A DNA stretch of 64,000 bases from assembly GCF_022884085.1 (NCBI RefSeq), contig NZ_JAGGCS010000016.1, forward strand, positions 54,413 through 118,412. Reading direction: 5' to 3'. Position numbers and translations under genes: made by a program. This document shows, one piece after another, positions 16,689 through 25,040 of this stretch. This DNA is from Paenirhizobium cremeum (GTDB lineage: Bacteria > Pseudomonadota > Alphaproteobacteria > Rhizobiales > Rhizobiaceae). The notes under the pieces were generated by a model, which saw nothing but the letters and a program-made list of their open reading frames with translations, did no database searches and was not told where the DNA came from. How positions within the stretch are numbered: the first letter of the stretch is position 1; each line of letters opens with the position of its first letter.

Positions 16689-17174
16689 ATGAGCGCTCTG
16701 GACGCTATCGACCGCAATATCCTGCGCCTGCTGAGGCTGGATGCCCGTATGAGCAATGCCGCTCTCGCGACCGAGGTCGGGCTGTCTCCATCGGCCTGCC
16801 TGAGGCGGATCAAGCTTCTGGAGAAATCAGGCGTCATCCGGGGATATACAGCGATTGTCGACAGCGGCCACATGGAGAATTCCATCGCGGTAATCGTCAA
16901 CATCACGCTGGAGCGCCAGACGGAGGACTATCTCAACCGATTCGAGGCGGCGGTGAGGAAACATCCGGAAATCCAGGAATGCTTTCTGATGACGGGGGGA
17001 TCGGATTACCTGCTGAAAGTGGAAGTGGCCAACGCCGGCGAATTCGAACGGATCCACAAGGAGATCCTCTCCACCATGCCGGGTGTTCTGCGAATCCATT
17101 CCAGCTTTTCGATCCGGGACGTCCTGGCGACACGCGCCAGGGTTTCACGCAGCAAACAATCGCCGGCACGATAG
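16689..17174 (+). CDS. dadR: Lrp/AsnC-family regulator of the dad genes
   Basis: 161 aa. N-terminal helix-turn-helix (LDAIDRNILRLLRLDARMSN and LATEVGLSPSACLRRIKLLE, about residues 4-46) and C-terminal RAM ligand-binding domain (YLLKVEVANAGEFERIHKEIL). Lrp-type proteins bind amino acids. The divergent position 126 bp from the alanine racemase start matches the dadR-dadAX arrangement of other bacteria, where L-alanine is the effector; that role is inferred here. The gene ends 12 bp before a convergent permease gene. Confidence 0.88.
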   Translation: MSALDAIDRNILRLLRLDARMSNAALATEVGLSPSACLRRIKLLEKSGVIRGYTAIVDSGHMENSIAVIVNITLERQTEDYLNRFEAAVRKHPEIQECFLMTGGSDYLLKVEVANAGEFERIHKEILSTMPGVLRIHSSFSIRDVLATRARVSRSKQSPAR

Positions 17175-17185
17175 CGAGGAGCGCC

Positions 17186-18388
17186 TTACGACGAGGAGGC
17201 CTTTGGCGCTGCCTTCGGGTGATCGGCTCCTTGAGCCGATGTGACGATTTTCGGAGACACGGACGCAGGCTCGTTGGCTACTTCGCGGATCCATTCGCGA
17301 AGGATGGCGACGAGCAGGGCCATCAGCACGGGACCGACGAAAAGCCCGAGGAATCCCATGGTCTTCACACCGCCGATAAGGCCGAAAAACGTTGGCAGGA
17401 AGGGAAGCTTGATTGGCCCGCCGACGAGATGCGGGCGCAGCGTCTTGTCGACGATGAAGAGTTCCGTCGTGCCCCAGACAAAAAGGGCGATGCCGGGACC
17501 GACCGAGCCGCTAGCGACGAGATAGATCGACACCAGAGTAAAACTAAGTGGTGCGCCGCCGGGAATGAGTGCCATGACACCCGTGATGAGGCCGAGCGTG
17601 ACGGCGGACGGCACACCCGCCAGCCAATAGGCGATCCCAAGCACGACGCCTTCTCCGATCGCGATAATCGTCATACCTGTTACCGTCGAACTGATGGTCA
17701 TCGGAACAACCCGCGACACCCGTTCCCAGCGATTAGGCAATATGCGTTCGCCCAGTCGGTCGAGTTGTCCGGCGAGATATCTGCCGTCGCGATAGACGAA
17801 GAAGAGCGTGATCAGCATGAACAGAAGCGTCAGGAACCACTGGAAGGCCGATGTCCCAAAAACCAGCAGCCCTCTGTAGATGCTGCCGATGTTCGCACCG
17901 CTGGTGATCTGCACCAGTTCGCCGAGACCGCCCGGATGAGCGAGATGCAACTCCCATTGTTCCAGCAGGGATGTTCCGACGATCGGGATGCCGCCGAGCC
18001 ACTGTGGCGCAGGTGCCCCGGTTGCATTGGCCTGGACTGCCCATGCCGCCCAGATCTTGATTTCCTGAACGGCATAGAAGGCCGCGACCGAAATGGGCAC
18101 GACGATGAAGGATATCACCAGAACGATCGCGATCGTGGCCCCGAGCGTGCGATTGCCGCCAATGCTTTTCAGCAAGCGACGGTAAAGGGGCCAGCTTGCG
18201 AAGCCGATTACGAGGGCCGCCAATACGGGGACGACGAAGCCATGGAAAAAGTAGACGCCGGCCAGCAGCACGAAAACGATAAGCCAGCGCGCCGCCGATC
18301 GCGGCCCCACGAGAAAAGCAAGGTCTTCGCGGGAGTTATCGGACGGGCTGGGCGTTTTCACGGCCTTTTCACCTTTATGCATGGTCAC
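17186..18388 (-). CDS. AI-2E family (PerM/YdiK-like) membrane permease
   Basis: 400 aa. Several hydrophobic helices, including AARWLIVFVLLAGVYFFHGF, VLAALVIGFASWPLY and TLGATIAIVLVISFIVVPI, and the C-terminal signature GVPSAVTLGLITGVMALIPGGAPL followed by GFLGLFVGPVLMALL, which identify the AI-2E/UPF0118 family. Members have been linked to autoinducer-2 export or Na+/H+ antiport; the substrate here is unknown. The gene is alone on its strand, convergent with the Lrp-type gene and divergent from the sugar importer. Confidence 0.88.
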   Translation of the reverse strand: MTMHKGEKAVKTPSPSDNSREDLAFLVGPRSAARWLIVFVLLAGVYFFHGFVVPVLAALVIGFASWPLYRRLLKSIGGNRTLGATIAIVLVISFIVVPISVAAFYAVQEIKIWAAWAVQANATGAPAPQWLGGIPIVGTSLLEQWELHLAHPGGLGELVQITSGANIGSIYRGLLVFGTSAFQWFLTLLFMLITLFFVYRDGRYLAGQLDRLGERILPNRWERVSRVVPMTISSTVTGMTIIAIGEGVVLGIAYWLAGVPSAVTLGLITGVMALIPGGAPLSFTLVSIYLVASGSVGPGIALFVWGTTELFIVDKTLRPHLVGGPIKLPFLPTFFGLIGGVKTMGFLGLFVGPVLMALLVAILREWIREVANEPASVSPKIVTSAQGADHPKAAPKASSS

Positions 18389-18799
18389 GTATGCGTGTCG
18401 CTTTCAGTTGATCTTATCCGGACTCACGGCGCAACAGACTTTCTTCAGTTTCTCAGATGCGGTGAATCTTCGCCCGCCTGCGCTTGAGGCTTGCTTGAGT
18501 AGCAACTGGCGGAACGGATTTGAAGTTCGCAAGCAATCCTCGCACGGGAGAGGCTGACCGCTGGAACGAGCGCCTTGTCTCTTGTCAGAGGCGCTTTTCC
18601 GGCATTTTGGGTAATTCTATCTGCTGACCATGAAGACTATCTTATGGTCGGGTCGATTTCGCGAGCCGTTATCAGAAAGTGTATGTGCATTGCATATACA
18701 CTTTTTGCGAGTTTATATTTACATATAATAGTACTATTGCTAGCGTCGCGACATGCCGAACCTGCGGAGGGCGGGTACGGTAATTTTGGGGAGGAAATC
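18389..18799. other. 411-bp intergenic region between permease and ytfQ
   Basis: No convincing gene. The right half is AT-rich and holds the probable regulatory region of the sugar importer: a near-perfect 23-bp palindrome at 18679-18701 and a TATAAT box at 18724-18729. The left part (about 18389-18640) shows nothing I can name. Confidence 0.6.
18679..18701. promoter_or_regulatory. Near-perfect 23-bp palindrome, probable operator of the ytfQ operon
   Basis: The arms are GTGTATGTGCA and TGCATATACAC around a central T; all but one base pair of the two 11-base arms match. It lies 23 bp upstream of a perfect TATAAT (18724-18729), where a repressor or activator would act on the importer promoter. 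The GntR-family regulator encoded at the end of the operon is the natural candidate protein (inference). Confidence 0.55.
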
Positions 18800-19762
18800 A
18801 TGTCTGTTCTATCCAGACTCGCGCTTGGCGCGGGTGTGTCTATCCTTTTGTCCACGACAGCGCTCGCAGCCGATCTGACGGTTGGTTTTTCGCAAATCGG
18901 TTCGGAGTCCGGCTGGCGTGCGGCCGAAACGTCCGTCACCAAGGCCGAGGCCGAAAAACGCGGCATCGATCTCAAATTCGCCGATGCCCAGCAGAAGCAG
19001 GAAAATCAGATCAAGGCGATCCGCGGTTTCATCGCTCAGGGCGTCGACGCGATCCTCGTGGCACCTGTTGTTGCGACCGGTTGGGAAGCGGTGCTTGGGG
19101 AAGCCAAGGACGCAAAGATCCCTGTGATCCTGCTCGACCGCGGGGTCGATGCGCCGCAGGACCTCTACCTGACGTCGATCGCCTCCGACCAGGTCGAGGA
19201 GGGTCGTGTTGCCGGACGCTGGCTGACGGAAACCGTGAAGGACAAGGACTGCAAGGTCGTCGAGTTGCAGGGCACCGTCGGATCCACGCCGGCAATCAAC
19301 CGCAAGAAGGGCTTCGAGGAGGCCATTGCCGATCACAAGAATATCTCGATCGTTCGTAGCCAGACCGGTGACTTCACCCGCTCGAAGGGCAAGGAAGTGA
19401 TGGAAGGCTTCATCAAGGCCGAGAATGGCGGCAAGGGCATCTGCGCAGTCTACGCCCATAACGACGACATGGCCGTTGGCGCAATCCAGGCCATCAAGGA
19501 TGCCGGTCTCAAGCCCGGTTCCGATATTCTCGTCGTTTCGATCGATGCGGTCCCGGATATCTTCGCGGCCATGGCCGCCGGCGAAGCCAATGCCACTGTC
19601 GAACTGACGCCGAACATGGCCGGTCCCGCCTTCGATGCCCTGGAAGCCTATCTGAAGGACGGCAAGGAACCGGAGAAATTCATCATCACCGAGTCGAAGC
19701 TCTATACCCCTGCCGACAATCCCAAGGGTGAATACGAAGCTCGTAAGGGCCTCGGTTACTGA
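18800..19762 (+). CDS. ytfQ: Sugar ABC transporter periplasmic binding protein, YtfQ-like
   Basis: 320 aa from ATG 18800, preceded by GGAGG; the frame extends upstream but without a ribosome site. Residues 1-23 (SRLALGAGVSILLSTTALA) form a signal peptide cut before ADLTVGFSQIG. The mature protein is a type-1 periplasmic binding fold of the ribose/galactose family; GSESGWRAAET and DAILVAPVVATGWE match YtfQ, the galactofuranose-binding protein of E. coli. It feeds the YtfR/YtfT/YjfF importer encoded next. The exact sugar in this organism is inferred. A strong hairpin follows the stop codon. Confidence 0.9.
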   Translation: MSVLSRLALGAGVSILLSTTALAADLTVGFSQIGSESGWRAAETSVTKAEAEKRGIDLKFADAQQKQENQIKAIRGFIAQGVDAILVAPVVATGWEAVLGEAKDAKIPVILLDRGVDAPQDLYLTSIASDQVEEGRVAGRWLTETVKDKDCKVVELQGTVGSTPAINRKKGFEEAIADHKNISIVRSQTGDFTRSKGKEVMEGFIKAENGGKGICAVYAHNDDMAVGAIQAIKDAGLKPGSDILVVSIDAVPDIFAAMAAGEANATVELTPNMAGPAFDALEAYLKDGKEPEKFIITESKLYTPADNPKGEYEARKGLGY

Positions 19763-19778
19763 TCTCCCTGCCCACACA

Positions 19779-19804
19779 GGGGCGCCGGGATTTCTCGGCG
19801 CCCC
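19779..19804 (+). promoter_or_regulatory. Hairpin after the ytfQ gene
   Basis: Perfect 9-bp GC-rich stem (GGGGCGCCG / CGGCGCCCC) with an 8-base loop, 16 bp after the binding-protein stop and 56 bp before the ATPase gene. It lacks a long T tract, so partial termination or protection of the ytfQ message is likely. Confidence 0.55.
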
Positions 19805-19859
19805 TTGCATTGCAGATGAGGTCGGCGAAATATCGTCGCGGAGTGAGTGGGGGAAGACT

Positions 19860-21389
19860 ATGGAGACAGATGGCCCGGACACGAATTTCGTGCTGGAGGC
19901 GCGTGGTGTCGGCAAGATTTTCGGCCAGAACCGGGCATTGAACGACGTAAACTTCGGTTTGCGATCGGGTGAGGTGCATGCCCTTCTGGGGGAAAACGGT
20001 GCCGGCAAGTCCACGTTGATCAAGATCCTGACCGGAGCCTATCAGCCGGATGCCGGCGAAGTCGTGCTCGATGGCAGGGCGGTACAGTTCCGTGATCCGC
20101 TCGATGCCCAGTCCCACGGCATCGGAACCGTCTACCAGGAAGTCAATCTTCTGCCGAACCGCTCCGTCGCGGAAAACCTCTATCTCGGTCATCAGCCGAC
20201 GCGCTTCGGCTTCGTGCGCAAGTCCCTGATTGCGCGCAATGCCCGTGCGCTCCTTGCGCGTTATGGTCTCGATATCGATGTCGAAGCTGAGCTCGGCAGC
20301 TATTCGGTCGCCGTGCAGCAGATCGTCGCCATCTGCCGGGCCGTGGAGCTTTCCGGCAAGGTGCTGGTGCTCGATGAACCTACGGCAAGCCTCGACCGGC
20401 ATGAGGTCGACAGGCTGTTCGAAGTGATCGCCGCACTGAAGGCCGAGGGTCTTGCGATCGTTTTCATCACCCATTTTCTGGATCAGGTCTTTGCGATTTC
20501 CGACCGAGTGACGATCCTGCGCAACGGCCGGCTCATTGGCACCCGCCCGCTTGCCGGTCTGACCCGCACGGATGTCGTCCGCATGATGCTGGGCAAGGAT
20601 GTCAGTTTCGTTCCTGCCGTGACCGGCATCGAGGAGCGAGAGGCCGGACCTGCCATGGTCGAATTCGACAATTGCGGCAAGACCGGCAAGGTGAAGCCCT
20701 TCTCGGTGCGTATCCACAAAGGGGAGGTGGTCGGCGTGGCGGGACTGCTCGGATCCGGGCGCACCGAAATGGCGCGTGTCATGTTCGGTGTCGATCCGTC
20801 CGACAGCGGGGAAATCCGCATTGGCAAGAAGCGTATCGATCTGAAGAACCCGGTGCAGGCCATCGCGCATGGCTTCGGCTTCTGCCCGGAGGACCGCAAG
20901 GCGGAGGGCATTCTCGGGGATCTCTCGGTGCGGGAAAACATTGTCATCGCGCTGCAGGGCAAGCTGGGTTGGTTTCGTGCGCTCAACCGCGACGAACAGA
21001 TGGAGATTGCCGGCAGGTTCGCCGAGGAACTCGATATTCGCGCCGCCTCTCACGATATGCCAGTCAAGCTTCTGTCCGGTGGAAACCAGCAGAAGGTGAT
21101 CCTCGCCCGCTGGCTGGCGACGGATCCGGACTTCCTCATCCTTGATGAGCCGACGCGTGGCATCGATGTCGGTGCCCATGCAGAAATCGTCCGGACCATC
21201 AATCGCCTGCGTGAGGACGGTCTGGCTCTGATGGTGATCTCTTCCGAACTCGATGAAATCGTCGCCTATTCGTCCCGTGTCGTCGTCATGCGCGACCGCG
21301 AGATGGTGGCGGAGCTGCATGGCGACCAGATAACGCCGTCAGTCATCGTCCAGGCGATCGCCGCCCAGCCCGAAGGAGAGACAGCATGA
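19860..21389 (+). CDS. ytfR: Sugar ABC transporter ATPase, YtfR-like (two ATPase domains)
   Basis: 509 aa from ATG 19860 with GGGGGAAG upstream. Two fused ATPase domains: the first has Walker A GENGAGKST, signature region YSVAVQQIVAICRAVEL and Walker B VLVLDEPTASLD; the second has a degenerate Walker A (LLGSGRTE), the signature LSGGNQQKV and LILDEPTRGIDVGA. That asymmetric pattern is normal for the RbsA/MglA/YtfR group. It powers the two permeases whose genes follow, overlapping by 4 bp. Confidence 0.93.
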   Translation: METDGPDTNFVLEARGVGKIFGQNRALNDVNFGLRSGEVHALLGENGAGKSTLIKILTGAYQPDAGEVVLDGRAVQFRDPLDAQSHGIGTVYQEVNLLPNRSVAENLYLGHQPTRFGFVRKSLIARNARALLARYGLDIDVEAELGSYSVAVQQIVAICRAVELSGKVLVLDEPTASLDRHEVDRLFEVIAALKAEGLAIVFITHFLDQVFAISDRVTILRNGRLIGTRPLAGLTRTDVVRMMLGKDVSFVPAVTGIEEREAGPAMVEFDNCGKTGKVKPFSVRIHKGEVVGVAGLLGSGRTEMARVMFGVDPSDSGEIRIGKKRIDLKNPVQAIAHGFGFCPEDRKAEGILGDLSVRENIVIALQGKLGWFRALNRDEQMEIAGRFAEELDIRAASHDMPVKLLSGGNQQKVILARWLATDPDFLILDEPTRGIDVGAHAEIVRTINRLREDGLALMVISSELDEIVAYSSRVVVMRDREMVAELHGDQITPSVIVQAIAAQPEGETA

Positions 21390-22393
21390 TCGCAGGCCGG
21401 CTGACGCGGGCTATCAATCCGCAAACCATCGCCTTGCTTGGTGTGTTGTTCATCAACTGGCTGCTGTTTCCGGGATTCTTCGATGTAACCTGGCAGGACG
21501 GACGCCTGTTCGGCAGCCTGATCGACGTGCTGAACCGTGGTGTGCCCGTGGCAATCCTCGCCATCGGCATGACCGCGGTCATCGCGACCAAGGGCGTGGA
21601 TCTTTCCGTCGGCGCGGTGATGGCCATCTCTGGCGCCGTTGCTGCGACCATGGTGACCGCGGGTTATCCAGGCTATATTGCAGTGCCGGCCGCACTCGCC
21701 GCCGGCCTTGCCTGCGGACTGTGGAATGGCATTCTCGTTACCTTCCTCGAGATTCAGCCGATCGTCGCGACGCTGGTGCTGATGGTTGCGGGGCGAGGCA
21801 TCGCGCAGCTCATCACAGAGGGGTCCATCGTCACCTTCTCTGACCCGGTCCTGATCTTCATCGGCACGGGTTCCTTCTTCGGCCTTCCTATGCCCGTGCC
21901 GATTGCCGCCTGCCTACTGGTCATCAGCGTCTTGGCGGTGCGTTCCACCGCGATCGGTCTTTTCATTGAGGCCGTCGGGGTTAACCGGACCGCAGCCAGC
22001 CTGGCCGGTATTCACAGCCGGCTGCTGCTGCTGGCGATCTACACATTCTCCGGTTTTTGCGCGGCTATCTCCGGCATCATCGTTGCCGGGGATATCCGGG
22101 GGGCAGATGCCAACAATGCCGGTCTCTGGCTTGAACTGGATGCGATCCTTGCCGTGGTGATCGGCGGTACGTCGCTTCTCGGCGGCCGCTTCTCGATCGC
22201 CATGTCGGTGATCGGCGCGATCATCATCCAGGCGATGAATACAGGCATTCTCGTGTCGGGCTTCCCGCCCGAGTTCAATCTCGTGGTCAAGGCCGGCGTC
22301 ATCATCCTTATCCTGCTGATGCAGTCTCCGCTCGCAGGGCGGCTCGTTGAAGCCCGGCGCAACCGTCGCCTTCTTTCCGGAAAATCCTCATGA
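21386..22393 (+). CDS. ytfT: Sugar ABC transporter permease, YtfT-like
   Basis: 335 aa, about eight to ten membrane helices, ribose/galactofuranose type permease. GMTAVIATKGVDLSVGAVMAISG is the conserved loop of the family, and LELDAILAVVIGGTSLLGGRFS is the ATPase-contact region. Its start overlaps the ATPase stop (ATGA) and its stop overlaps the next permease start, so the three are translationally coupled. With YjfF it forms the heterodimeric membrane channel. Confidence 0.92.
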   Translation: MIAGRLTRAINPQTIALLGVLFINWLLFPGFFDVTWQDGRLFGSLIDVLNRGVPVAILAIGMTAVIATKGVDLSVGAVMAISGAVAATMVTAGYPGYIAVPAALAAGLACGLWNGILVTFLEIQPIVATLVLMVAGRGIAQLITEGSIVTFSDPVLIFIGTGSFFGLPMPVPIAACLLVISVLAVRSTAIGLFIEAVGVNRTAASLAGIHSRLLLLAIYTFSGFCAAISGIIVAGDIRGADANNAGLWLELDAILAVVIGGTSLLGGRFSIAMSVIGAIIIQAMNTGILVSGFPPEFNLVVKAGVIILILLMQSPLAGRLVEARRNRRLLSGKSS

Positions 22394-23376
22394 ACCGCAG
22401 TCTTCGCCCCTTGGCGGCCACCGCCCTCATCTTTGCGCTCGCCTATGCCGCAAGCGTCCTGCAATATCCGGGAATGTTCTCGACGCGCGTCCTCGGCAAC
22501 TTCCTGACCGACAATGCGTTTCTCGGCATCGCGGCAGTTGGCATGACCTTCGTGATCCTGTCCGGTGGCATCGATCTTTCGGTCGGCGCGGTGATCGGCT
22601 TCACCGGGGTCATGATCGCGGTTCTGGTGTCTTGGTATGGCTATCACCCGCTCGTCGCCTTTGCCGTTGCGCTCGGGCTTTCCGCAGGGTTCGGGGCGGC
22701 GATGGGTACTGCCATCCACTATCTTCAGGTGCCGTCCTTTATCGTCACGCTCGCCGGGATGTTTCTAGCTCGAGGCGTGGCCTCGGTCATCACGCAGGAT
22801 TCCATTCCGGTCACCCATGCGTTCTATGCGAGTGTTTCCTCCACTTACTTCCTTCTTCCGGGGGGCGGGCGGATCAGCTTGATCGGCGGACTGATGATTA
22901 CAGTCTTTATCGTCGGGGCACTACTTGCGCACCGCACGCGCTTCGGCTCCTACGTCTATGCGCTCGGGGGCAACACCACGTCGGCGCAACTGATGGGCGT
23001 TCCGGTGGCGCGCACGACAATCCTCGTCTATACGCTCTCTGCGACTTTATCGGGTCTCGCAGGCATTGTTTTTTCGCTATATACCTCCGCCGGTTATCCG
23101 TTGGCGGCGGTAGGTGTCGAGCTTGATGCGATCGGGGCCGTGGTCATCGGGGGCACTCTGCTGACCGGCGGGTACGGCTTCGTCTTCGGAACCTTCATCG
23201 GCGTCATGCTGCAGGGGCTCGTGCAGACCTACATCATCTTCGACGGTACGCTTTCGAGTTGGTGGACGAAGATCGTCATCGGCGGACTGCTATTCGTCTT
23301 CATCGTATTGCAGCGGCTGGTCTTCTCGGCTTCCTCTGTACGAACAAGAGGCTTTTGGAAATTGAAACATGAGTGA
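22390..23376 (+). CDS. yjfF: Sugar ABC transporter permease, YjfF-like
   Basis: 328 aa, second permease of the heterodimer. GMTFVILSGGIDLSVGAVIGFTG and VELDAIGAVVIGGTLLTGGYGFVFGT are the family loops; YALGGNTTSAQLMGVPV is also typical. Starts within the YtfT stop (ATGA overlap) and ends 8 bp inside the regulator gene that follows, giving a tightly coupled ytfQRT-yjfF-regulator operon. Confidence 0.92.
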   Translation: MNRSLRPLAATALIFALAYAASVLQYPGMFSTRVLGNFLTDNAFLGIAAVGMTFVILSGGIDLSVGAVIGFTGVMIAVLVSWYGYHPLVAFAVALGLSAGFGAAMGTAIHYLQVPSFIVTLAGMFLARGVASVITQDSIPVTHAFYASVSSTYFLLPGGGRISLIGGLMITVFIVGALLAHRTRFGSYVYALGGNTTSAQLMGVPVARTTILVYTLSATLSGLAGIVFSLYTSAGYPLAAVGVELDAIGAVVIGGTLLTGGYGFVFGTFIGVMLQGLVQTYIIFDGTLSSWWTKIVIGGLLFVFIVLQRLVFSASSVRTRGFWKLKHE

Positions 23377-24133
23377 ACCCGGTAGCCTGATCCGCTCGCG
23401 TTCCGGGCGGTCGGCTGCACCCAATTTTCATTCGTTCATCATCAATGAGATCGGGGCCGGCATTGTTTCCGGCCGCTTTCCCGTGGGCTCCATCCTGCCC
23501 AGGGATGCCGAGCTTATGGATACCTATGGCGTCTCCCGAACAGTGTTGCGCGAGGCGCTGAAGACGCTCGAGGCCAAAGGGCTGGTCGAGGCACGGCCGA
23601 AGGTCGGAACGCGGGTCTCGCCGAAAAGCCGATGGCAGCTCTTTGACCAGCAGGTGCTGCTCTGGCATTTCGAGGCCGGGCTCGATCCGCAATTTGTCGG
23701 TTATCTCTTTGATGTCCGCCGCTTGCTGGAACTCGAAACGGTGCGCCTTGCCGCAAAGCTGCGCACTGCCGATCACATCCGCATGCTCTATTACTGGCTT
23801 CAGCAGATGAGCGTGTCCCGCGGCATGGCCGATTCCTTCGCCCTTGCCACCCTGGAACTTCATCGCATCCTCGCGGATACCTCGCAGAACCCCATGCTGA
23901 GGGCGGCGCTGGGTGTCACCGAATTCACGCTTGCGGCCGCGATGCCCCTGGGCGACAGCCGCGATAACAGCGTTTTTTACGAAACCGCGATCAACAAGCG
24001 GCGCAATCTCGTGCAGGCCGTGGAGGCAGGAAATGTCGCCGAGGCGGAGGCGAGCATCTTGCAGGCGATCGAGGCGGATCTTGCCGGATCCCACGCTCGC
24101 AGCGCCGCCGGCATATTGCAGAACGATCATTGA
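23369..24133 (+). CDS. GntR-family (FadR subgroup) regulator of the ytf-type operon
   Basis: 254 aa. Winged helix in the first ~80 residues (INEIGAGIVSGRFPVGSILP, AELMDTYGVSRTVLREALKTLEAKGLVEARPKVGTRV) and an all-helical FCD ligand-binding domain after it (FDVRRLLELETVRLAA, ALATLELHRILADTS). Such regulators usually bind a sugar acid or sugar-derived ligand. It overlaps the yjfF stop by 8 bp, so it is co-transcribed with the genes it probably regulates, giving autoregulation. The 23-bp palindrome upstream of ytfQ is the likely target. Confidence 0.88.
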   Translation: MSEPGSLIRSRSGRSAAPNFHSFIINEIGAGIVSGRFPVGSILPRDAELMDTYGVSRTVLREALKTLEAKGLVEARPKVGTRVSPKSRWQLFDQQVLLWHFEAGLDPQFVGYLFDVRRLLELETVRLAAKLRTADHIRMLYYWLQQMSVSRGMADSFALATLELHRILADTSQNPMLRAALGVTEFTLAAAMPLGDSRDNSVFYETAINKRRNLVQAVEAGNVAEAEASILQAIEADLAGSHARSAAGILQNDH

Positions 24134-24201
24134 TTTCAGTGGTTTCCGCTCGGCTCGCGTGCCGCGTGCGGCGTGAAAAGCTTTACAAGCGAATGCCGAT
24201 A

Positions 24202-24217
24202 TTAACCATTTGTTAAC
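24202..24217 (+). promoter_or_regulatory. Consensus CtrA box upstream of minC
   Basis: TTAACCATTTGTTAAC matches the alphaproteobacterial CtrA site TTAA-N7-TTAAC exactly, 40 bp before the minC start. The full double half-site and the position in a short intergenic region make chance less likely. Regulation of minCDE by CtrA has been reported in Sinorhizobium (from memory). Confidence 0.7.
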
Positions 24218-24257
24218 CATGGCGAGGGTACTTAAGGTCAACGATTTGTTTACGTAG

Positions 24258-25010
24258 ATGACCAAAGTGCTAACAGACGCCCGCTCGATCCGAATCAAAG
24301 GTCGCTCCTTCCTGGCGGTCGTATTGTCGCCGGACCTGCCACTCGACCAGTGGCTGGAAAGGCTGGACGACCTTGCCGCACGCTCGGCAGGGTTCTTCCT
24401 GTCCCGACCCGTCGTTCTCGACGTCAGCGAGTTGTCTCTCGACAAGGCGCAGATCAAGGATCTTCTTGCCGAACTCGCCGCGCGCAATGTCGCCATCATG
24501 GGTATCGAAGGTGCGCGTCCCTCCGCCATCGGCCCGGGGATGCCGCCGGCGCTGAAGGGTGGTCGCCCGGCCTCTGATTTCGAGATCTCACCCTCCGAGC
24601 CGTCAGCCGAACAGGAAGAGAAGAAACAGGCGAGCGCTTCTGAAGCCGCGCCCGCGCCGGTGCCGGAGGTGCGCCCGGTGTTGCAGTCGCTGGTCATCCG
24701 CGAGCCGGTGCGCTCGGGACAATCGGTGATCTTCCCGGAGGGCGATGTGACAATCATCGGATCGGTCGCCTCGGGCGCCGAGGTCATAGCCGGCGGATCG
24801 GTTCATATCTACGGCGCGTTGCGCGGCCGCGCCATGGCGGGGTCGCTCGGAAACGCCGAAGCACGAATTTTCTGTCGCAAGCTCGAAGCGGAGCTGGTCG
24901 CCATCGACGGCATCTACAAGATGGCCGAGGACCTGCCCGCCGCGCTTCGCGGACAACCTGTACAGCTGTGGCTCGAAGACGATTCGATCATGGCAGCAAA
25001 AGTTATCTGA
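24258..25010 (+). CDS. minC: MinC, septum-site inhibitor
   Basis: 250 aa. N-terminal FtsZ-inhibiting domain (about 1-105), an acidic-to-alanine/proline linker (SPSEPSAEQEEKKQASASEA, about 114-140) and a C-terminal beta-helix domain (about 145-250). The MinD-binding motif RSGQ is present in VRSGQSVIFPEGDVTIIGSV, with GGSVHIYGALRGRA as the next beta-helix rungs. MinC blocks FtsZ ring formation away from mid-cell. First gene of minCDE, behind a consensus CtrA box. Confidence 0.95.
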   Translation: MTKVLTDARSIRIKGRSFLAVVLSPDLPLDQWLERLDDLAARSAGFFLSRPVVLDVSELSLDKAQIKDLLAELAARNVAIMGIEGARPSAIGPGMPPALKGGRPASDFEISPSEPSAEQEEKKQASASEAAPAPVPEVRPVLQSLVIREPVRSGQSVIFPEGDVTIIGSVASGAEVIAGGSVHIYGALRGRAMAGSLGNAEARIFCRKLEAELVAIDGIYKMAEDLPAALRGQPVQLWLEDDSIMAAKVI

Positions 25011-25040
25011 GCCGATGCCGGCCGAAAACAGGAGAGCAAG

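Noticed and set aside
16979..18487. 502-codon plus-strand frame opposite the AI-2E permease
   Set aside because: Low-complexity charged product typical of the reverse of a membrane-protein gene; overlaps the Lrp and permease genes.
19686..21320. 544-codon minus-strand frame opposite ytfR
   Set aside because: Antisense shadow of a well-supported ATPase gene; no domain, no ribosome site.
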